The notes below the pieces were generated by a model, which was given only the letters and a program-made list of their open reading frames with translations, made no database searches and was not told where the DNA came from. A stretch of DNA of 64,000 nucleotides from Hyphomonadaceae bacterium ML37. GTDB taxonomy: Bacteria > Pseudomonadota > Alphaproteobacteria > Caulobacterales > Maricaulaceae. Location of the stretch: positions 1,015,149 to 1,079,148 of the forward strand of contig CP091241.1 of NCBI GenBank assembly GCA_027627685.1, written 5' to 3'. A program made the position numbers and the translations under genes. Below, piece by piece: positions 62,415-64,000 of this stretch (its first letter is position 1; every line of letters starts with the position of its first letter).

Positions 62415-63425
62415 ATGGCCGGGCCGGGCCCGCGCAATGACCTCACGGACGTGGCCGGGCTGCGCGTCGGCCAGGCCGAAGACGAAAGCGTGCGCACCGG
62501 TGTAACGGTTGTCCTGTGCGATGCGCCCGCAACCGCCTCGGTCGATGTGCGCGGCGGCGGGCCGGGCACACGCGAGACCGATCTTCTTGGGCCTGGCGCG
62601 CTGGTCGAGCAGGTGGACGCCATCGCGCTCTCCGGCGGCTCGGTCTATGGCCTCGCCGCTGCCGACGGCGTGTGCGCCGGTCTCGGCGCGCAAGGACGCG
62701 GCTATGGCCTGATGAACCTGCCCGGCGTGCCCAAAAGCCCCATCGTGCCGGGCGCGATCCTCTATGATCTGGCCAATGGCGGCGACAAGGACTGGGGCCA
62801 GGCGCCGCCCTATCGCGCGCTGGGCCTGAAGGCGCTTGAAGACGCCGCCGCCGGCGCGCCCGTACGTCAGGGCCGGGCCGGGGCGGGCTACGGCGCGCGT
62901 GCAGGCGCTCTGGCCGGCGGCACGGGCAGCGCCAGCTATGTGACGGATGACGCAATCACCGTGGCGGCGCTGGCGTGTGTGAACAGTTTCGGCTCGGTGC
63001 AGATGCCCGGCAGCGAGGCCTATTGGGCCTGGCCGTTCGAAATCGATGGCGAGTTTGGCGGCGCGCGCCCCGACAGCGCCCGTGCGATCAACGCTGAAGA
63101 CTGGGGCGCGGCCAAGATGGACCCGAGATTGCTGGCCAACACCACGCTGTGTGTGGTGGCCACCGATGCGGCCCTGACCAAGGACCAGGCCCGGCGCCTG
63201 GCCGTGATGGCGCAGGACGGGCTGGCGCGCGCGATCCGCCCGGCCCATGCGCCGTTTGACGGCGATGTGGTGTTCGCCCTGTCGACGGCGGCGCGCCCCC
63301 TGCCGGACCCGGCGCCGGTCTCGCTCACCCGGCTGGGGTCCATTGCGGCTGACTGCCTGGCGCGCGCCATCGCGCGCGGCGTTCACGCAGCGCAGGGGCC
63401 GGGGCAAGGGCCGGGGCAGGGCTGA
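62415..63425 (+). CDS. P1 family peptidase (DmpA/BapA/NylC-like Ntn-fold aminopeptidase)
   Basis: A 336-residue enzyme of the self-processing P1 (S58) family. NDLTDVAGLRVGQAEDESVR and GVTVVLCDAP are the typical start, followed by ALSGGSVYGLAAADGV and KSPIVPGAILYDL. The activation site is likely Asn190-Ser191 in ALACVNSFGSVQ, where cleavage would free Ser as N-terminal nucleophile, as Thr does in NylC. These enzymes cleave N-terminal or beta-amino acid amides and small acyl peptides. With AbgT transporters upstream, it probably processes the imported compound in the cytoplasm. The end is a GQGPGQG repeat. Confidence 0.92.
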   Translation: MAGPGPRNDLTDVAGLRVGQAEDESVRTGVTVVLCDAPATASVDVRGGGPGTRETDLLGPGALVEQVDAIALSGGSVYGLAAADGVCAGLGAQGRGYGLMNLPGVPKSPIVPGAILYDLANGGDKDWGQAPPYRALGLKALEDAAAGAPVRQGRAGAGYGARAGALAGGTGSASYVTDDAITVAALACVNSFGSVQMPGSEAYWAWPFEIDGEFGGARPDSARAINAEDWGAAKMDPRLLANTTLCVVATDAALTKDQARRLAVMAQDGLARAIRPAHAPFDGDVVFALSTAARPLPDPAPVSLTRLGSIAADCLARAIARGVHAAQGPGQGPGQG

Positions 63426-64000
63426 ACAGGCAGGCCCCGGGCGGCTCTGCACCGGCGCTGCAACACGCCGCCGCGCACGCTTGCCAAGCGCGGCGCCCGC
63501 CGCTAGTTTCCGCCCTCTCGTGATCGGGGCCACCCCGATCCGGCACGCGCCCGTAGCTCAGCTGGATAGAGCACCAGACTACGAATCTGGGGGTCAGAGG
63601 TTCGAATCCTTTCGGGCGCGCCATCTCTAATTTTCCGCCGCAAATATCGCCTAACGCCTTGAAAGGTAACGATATTTTGGGTGTTCGAAAACCGTGTTCA
63701 CGGTCGTAGGATAATTGGTCTGCAAATGCCAATTTTAGCACTGTTTGACGGTGCTCAATACTCCCATTTTCCCATATTTTCCAAGGGCTTGATAGGAAGT
63801 TCATCGAGTGTTCGAACGATTCCTCGTAGGTATCGATCGGTTTGCCGCATTTTTCGATCTTTTCACGCATGACCAGGCGCTCACGTTCAAGACTGCCAAT
63901 GCGCTTTTCGTATGCGCGGATGACGGATTCGCTATCCGCCTCGACCAAGCGGTCCATCAGCTGTTCAATCTTCCGCTCTACCTGGGACAGTTCCGCTTTC
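63325..64000 (-). CDS. Large serine recombinase, C-terminal end (truncated by window edge, runs antisense through tRNA-Arg)
   Basis: The frame is open from the right edge. It reads KAELSQVERKIEQLMDRLVE and further coiled coil, then NFLSSPWKIWENGSIEHRQT and GFRTPKISLPFKALGDICGG, the characteristic C-terminus of large serine site-specific recombinases; the N-terminal resolvase domain lies beyond the window. After GKLEMARP the frame enters the antisense of tRNA-Arg (ARPKGFEPLTPRF) and stays open to a stop at 63325, overlapping the peptidase gene. That part is probably a by-product of integration and not a conserved domain. DNA from about 63625 onward is A+T-rich, unlike the backbone. Confidence 0.8.
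   Translation of the reverse strand, partial: KAELSQVERKIEQLMDRLVEADSESVIRAYEKRIGSLERERLVMREKIEKCGKPIDTYEESFEHSMNFLSSPWKIWENGSIEHRQTVLKLAFADQLSYDREHGFRTPKISLPFKALGDICGGKLEMARPKGFEPLTPRFVVWCSIQLSYGRVPDRGGPDHERAETSGGRRAWQACAAACCSAGAEPPGACLFSPAPALAPAPALRERRARWRAPGSQPQWTPAG
63547..63623 (+). tRNA. tRNA-Arg (anticodon ACG)
   Basis: A 77-base cloverleaf: acceptor GCGCCCG pairs with CGGGCGC, discriminator G and encoded CCA. The D arm starts GCTCAGCTGGATAGAGC, the anticodon stem is CCAGA/TCTGG around loop CTACGAA, giving anticodon ACG, and the T loop is TTCGAAT. The T stem is AGAGG/CCTTT with one G-U pair. Its 3' half is the likely integration site of the adjacent element. Confidence 0.97.

Noticed and set aside
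59643-63533. Very long open frame on the minus strand (about 1296 codons) opposite the AbgT and peptidase genes
   Set aside because: It mirrors well-supported genes, its translation is His/Arg/Gln-rich with no domains, and such antisense frames are routine in GC-rich DNA.
63546-63625. Peptide ARPKGFEPLTPRF as a conserved recombinase domain
   Set aside because: It is the antisense translation of tRNA-Arg and appears as an artefact wherever frames cross such tRNAs.

Overview
The window is GC-rich DNA from an alphaproteobacterium. Three features point to the Maricaulales/Hyphomonadaceae group of dimorphic, often prosthecate marine bacteria: the gene blocks hflK-hflC-DUF2065-degP-miaA and mreB-mreC-mreD-mrdA-rodA, a TipN-like two-TM coiled-coil protein, and a DivJ/PleC-type histidine kinase. 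This placement is inferred from gene content and order; no 16S gene is present. Most of the window is stable chromosomal backbone with very short intergenic spaces and many ATGA, GTGA or TGATG start/stop overlaps.

Layout. 1-6.2 kb: end of hflK, hflC, DUF2065, a DegP-type periplasmic protease, miaA, a divergent ketol-acid reductoisomerase and a VTT-domain membrane protein. 6.2-11.9 kb: the rod-shape/elongasome operon. 12.0-17.1 kb: a sodium:neurotransmitter-type symporter, a SleB-type cell wall hydrolase and pyruvate phosphate dikinase. 17.1-22.7 kb (minus strand): DUF952, pyrD, a small membrane protein, glyQ, a glutathione S-transferase and glyS. glyS carries a palindromic repeat inserted in frame. 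22.8-29.0 kb: a self-cleaving-type S24 regulator, an XRE regulator with a membrane partner and a visible operator, a secreted protein, a VOC protein, msrB and the TipN-like protein. 29.2-37.6 kb: DUF418, a gamma-glutamylcyclotransferase, a tyrosine catabolism cluster (maiA / hppD-marR), an alternative oxidase, two exported proteins and the DivJ-like kinase. 37.7-49.4 kb: an MDR reductase, an unusual alpha/beta hydrolase, DUF2891, pckA, an esterase, a three-gene operon ending in a SolA/sarcosine-oxidase-type flavoenzyme, and a fused aspartokinase/diaminopimelate decarboxylase. 49.5-53.6 kb: glutaryl-CoA dehydrogenase and, divergent from it, a tightly coupled aconitase-like large subunit, small subunit and isocitrate-lyase/PEP-mutase-family lyase.

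53.6-56.9 kb is the main accessory patch. It holds a decayed 3' fragment of a second lyase gene, an A+T-rich DUF3800 gene, a doubly broken HTH gene and two clusters of inverted-repeat elements. 56.9-63.4 kb: a lipoprotein amidohydrolase, two tandem AbgT transporters and a P1 (DmpA/NylC-like) peptidase, which look like an uptake and hydrolysis unit for acylated amino acids or small peptides. The window ends at tRNA-Arg(ACG). The C-terminal end of a large serine recombinase gene runs antisense into this tRNA, which marks the left edge of an integrated element lying mostly outside the window.

No CRISPR array, rRNA or complete insertion sequence was seen. The best candidates for something new are the aconitase/lyase operon with its decayed duplicate, the AbgT/P1-peptidase operon, the mobile palindrome inside glyS, and the recombinase/tRNA junction.
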